This document shows positions 5,962 through 7,574 of a stretch of DNA of 7,574 nt, in pieces (positions within the stretch are counted from its first letter, which is position 1; every line of letters starts with the position of its first letter). The position numbers and the translations under genes are program-made. Origin of the DNA: Candidatus Omnitrophota bacterium (GTDB taxonomy: Bacteria; Omnitrophota; Omnitrophia; Omnitrophales; Aquincolibacteriaceae); the NCBI GenBank assembly GCA_023246985.1, contig JAHFHJ010000003.1, positions 25,845 to 33,418 of the forward strand, in the 5' to 3' direction. Below the pieces are notes generated by a model. The model had not been told where the DNA came from. It searched no databases and was given only the letters and a program-made list of their open reading frames with translations.

Positions 5962-6468
5962 ATGTATTCTCTGATCATCGCGTTCGGTTTTCTGCTGGCG
6001 ATGCGGGGCGCGAAACCCGCGTCTCTCCATAGACCCGCCGAAGGGCTTTTGCGAATCTGGCGCGAAGCTTCGGATCTTTTGCTCACGGTGGATCTCGCGC
6101 TGATGCTTCTGGCGATCTCCCTCTTGTTCCGGGGGACCCGGCCGTTCGCGCAAGAATACGCCGTACTCGGCGCGGGGCTTATCGTTTATGGGGCTTCGCG
6201 CTTTCAGAAAAAAACGGATGTTTTTTTTCTTTCCGCGGCCGCGATCACTTTTGTGATCTATTCCCGGCAGTACGATCCGCTGCACGGCCTTGCCATGGCC
6301 GGGAGCGTCAGCGTCGGGATCGGGCTGTTCCAGACCTGTTTTTGGGGGCTGCGGTACCGGCTTCTTTTTTCGCGCGTGCCGGCTTCCATGGAAGGCTGGC
6401 CGGTCCTGTGCCTTTTGGCGGGATTTATTTCGATCGCGTTGTGGGGGTTCGGGCGTCTGATCTTTTGA
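5962..6468 (+). CDS. rnfA: RnfA-like membrane protein without cluster cysteines
   Basis: 168 residues with about six hydrophobic segments; RnfA (NqrE family) is about 190. The C-terminal third fits RnfA well. GLRYRLLFSRVPASMEG (119-135) matches GIRERLxxxxVPxxFxG, and LLAGFISIALWGFGRLIF (151-168) matches the ITAGLMSLAFMGFTGLV end. FFLSAAAITFVIYSRQ (88-103) occupies the place of IFLPLITTNCAVLGVAL, with the cluster cysteine replaced by Phe97. The first helix, MYSLIIAFGFLLAMRGAKPA, lacks the LGLCPF motif. The two cysteines present (116 and 140) are not at the conserved places. The middle of the protein is poorly conserved, so identity rests on the C-terminal match and gene order. No rnfB, which usually follows, is present; the next gene is pilT. 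Confidence 0.7.
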   Translation: MYSLIIAFGFLLAMRGAKPASLHRPAEGLLRIWREASDLLLTVDLALMLLAISLLFRGTRPFAQEYAVLGAGLIVYGASRFQKKTDVFFLSAAAITFVIYSRQYDPLHGLAMAGSVSVGIGLFQTCFWGLRYRLLFSRVPASMEGWPVLCLLAGFISIALWGFGRLIF

Positions 6469-6535
6469 ATGCTCGAGAGAATTTCCGGGGGCTTCCTTAA
6501 GCTTTTTATCATGAAAGCCGACAATGATTGAAAGA

Positions 6536-6540
6536 AAGGA
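6536..6540 (+). promoter_or_regulatory. Ribosome binding site of pilT
   Basis: AAGGA lies 9 bases before ATG 6550. It supports that start, which gives the usual short N-terminus before ASDIHLTVGRP. Confidence 0.6.
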
Positions 6541-6549
6541 TCCTATTCC

Positions 6550-7574
6550 ATGGCCATCGAAAACATTCTGCTGGGGGCGATCGAAAAAGAAGCGTCGGAC
6601 ATCCACCTGACCGTGGGTCGTCCCGTGACCTACCGCATGACCGGGGACCTTGTTTCGGTCGGTGAACAACCTTTGACTCCGCAGGACACCGAGGCCTTTG
6701 CCAAAGAGGTCACCACCGAAGTCCAGCGCAAGAAGATCGAAGAGGTCGGGGGCATCGACTTCGGATTTTCTTTTAAGGATAAAGCGCGTTTTCGCGTCTC
6801 GTGCTTTAAGCAACAGGGACGTTACTCGCTCGTCCTGCGTCTTCTTCCCTCGAAATTCTACACCTTCCAGGATATCGGATTGCCGCCGCAACTGATCGAG
6901 ACGCTGAACCTTCCGCGCGGGCTCGTGCTCGTGACGGGGCCCACGGGATCGGGCAAAACGACCACGCTCGCGACGATGCTCAACTTTATCAACGAAAACT
7001 TTCCGAAACACATCATCACGGCCGAAGATCCCGTCGAATTCGTTCACCCCCACAAAAAATGCGTCGTAACCCAGCGCGAAGTGGGGGACGACGTTCCGAG
7101 TTTTTCCGAGGCGATCGTCAAATCCCTGCGCCAGGACCCGGACGTGATCCTGATCGGAGAAATGCGCGATCTGACGACGATGGAGTCGGCGATCCGCGCG
7201 GCGGAGACCGGACACCTTGTTTTCTCGACGCTCCATACGACGGGCGCCGCGCGCACCGTGGACCGCATCATCGATGTTTTTCCGGCGGAACAACAGCCGA
7301 TGGTCCGCGTTCAGCTTTCCGTGACAATCGTCGCGGTGATTTCGCAGGTGCTTGTACCGCGCCTGGACGGGAAGGGGCGCGTGGCCGCGTTCGAGATCAT
7401 GTTCGCGACGCCGGCCATCCGCAACCTTATCCGCGAAGGCAAAACCTATCAGATTCTCTCAGAACTTCAGACCGGGCTGCGCCACGGCATGATCATGCTG
7501 GATGATTATCTCAAGCAGCTCTATGCCCAGGGCATCATCGGCTACGAAGACGCGCTCGAAGTTGCCGTGGATTC
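6550..7574 (+). CDS. pilT: Type IV pilus retraction ATPase PilT, 3' partial
   Basis: Hexameric ATPase at the cytoplasmic base of the type IV pilus that drives pilus retraction and twitching motility. The frame is open to the window end with 341 residues; PilT is about 345-370, so only the last few are missing. The N-terminal PAS-like domain has ASDIHLTVGRPVTYRM (15-30). The ATPase core has Walker A GPTGSGKTTT (130-139), Asp box TAEDPVEF (157-164), Walker B ILIGEMRD (200-207, Glu204), AAETGHLVFSTLHT (217-230, His box) and SQVLVPR (265-271). AIRNLIREGKT (289-299) is the C-terminal AIRNLIRE signature that separates PilT from PilB and from general secretion ATPases. All catalytic residues look intact. 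It lies 81 bases after the rnfA-like gene on the same strand, so it may share the transcript or have its own promoter. Confidence 0.96.
   Translation, partial: MAIENILLGAIEKEASDIHLTVGRPVTYRMTGDLVSVGEQPLTPQDTEAFAKEVTTEVQRKKIEEVGGIDFGFSFKDKARFRVSCFKQQGRYSLVLRLLPSKFYTFQDIGLPPQLIETLNLPRGLVLVTGPTGSGKTTTLATMLNFINENFPKHIITAEDPVEFVHPHKKCVVTQREVGDDVPSFSEAIVKSLRQDPDVILIGEMRDLTTMESAIRAAETGHLVFSTLHTTGAARTVDRIIDVFPAEQQPMVRVQLSVTIVAVISQVLVPRLDGKGRVAAFEIMFATPAIRNLIREGKTYQILSELQTGLRHGMIMLDDYLKQLYAQGIIGYEDALEVAVD

Noticed and set aside
6491..6507. Possible terminator: GCTT/AAGC stem with CCTT loop followed by TTTTT
   Set aside because: A stem of 4 pairs (5 with a G-U) of low GC content is too weak for a convincing intrinsic terminator.
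6507..6512. TATCAT as a possible -10 box for pilT
   Set aside because: No matching -35 at the right spacing, and a hexamer like this is expected by chance.
6469..6531. 20-codon frame (MLERISGGFLKLFIMKADND) starting on the base after the rnfA-like stop
   Set aside because: No ribosome binding site, very short, no recognisable feature. It is possible as a tiny gene but not supportable from one sequence.
5929..7293. 454-codon open frame on the minus strand across the rnfA-like gene and pilT
   Set aside because: Long, but highly charged with no recognisable domain, and opposite a clear PilT. It is a by-product of codon bias on the other strand.

Overview
The window is GC-rich, densely packed bacterial chromosome with every convincing gene on the + strand. 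It holds three blocks. (1) Positions 1-2932 carry biotin-synthesis genes in the order bioF (5' end missing), bioA, bioD. (2) Positions 2934-6468 carry five tightly packed or overlapping reading frames in the order C-D-(G)-E-A, the order of the membrane redox complex Rnf. (3) From 6550 to the window end lies pilT, the type IV pilus retraction ATPase, cut by the window edge just before its stop.

The biotin block converts pimeloyl thioester plus alanine to 7-keto-8-aminopelargonate (BioF), then to 7,8-diaminopelargonate (BioA), then to dethiobiotin (BioD). BioA resembles the Bacillus-type enzyme, which uses lysine as amino donor, more than the E. coli SAM-using enzyme. The bioA-bioD gap is almost filled by a long imperfect hairpin that ends on the bioD ribosome binding site.

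The Rnf-like block is the most unusual part. The proteins align by eye with RnfC, RnfD, RnfE and RnfA over their lengths, and the gene order agrees. Nearly all the cofactor sites that make Rnf an electron-transfer machine are nevertheless altered or gone. RnfC has lost its glycine-rich FMN/NADH loop. RnfD lacks the segment with the flavinylated threonine. RnfG is replaced by a 35-residue single-helix peptide. RnfE and RnfA lack the cysteines for the intramembrane [2Fe-2S] cluster. No RnfB follows. Only the two [4Fe-4S] motifs of RnfC are intact. The frames remain open, have good start signals and overlap, which argues against simple decay. My reading is a repurposed, largely cofactor-free Rnf-derived membrane complex of unknown function. 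rnfC also carries two in-frame copies of a 52-base palindromic repeat with a compensatory base-pair change.

The organism is probably a Gram-negative-type bacterium with type IV pili from an under-sampled lineage. The mix of Bacillus-type BioA, derived Rnf and GCGCAACGCG-type repeats reminds me of uncultivated groups such as Omnitrophota, but this is a low-confidence guess.
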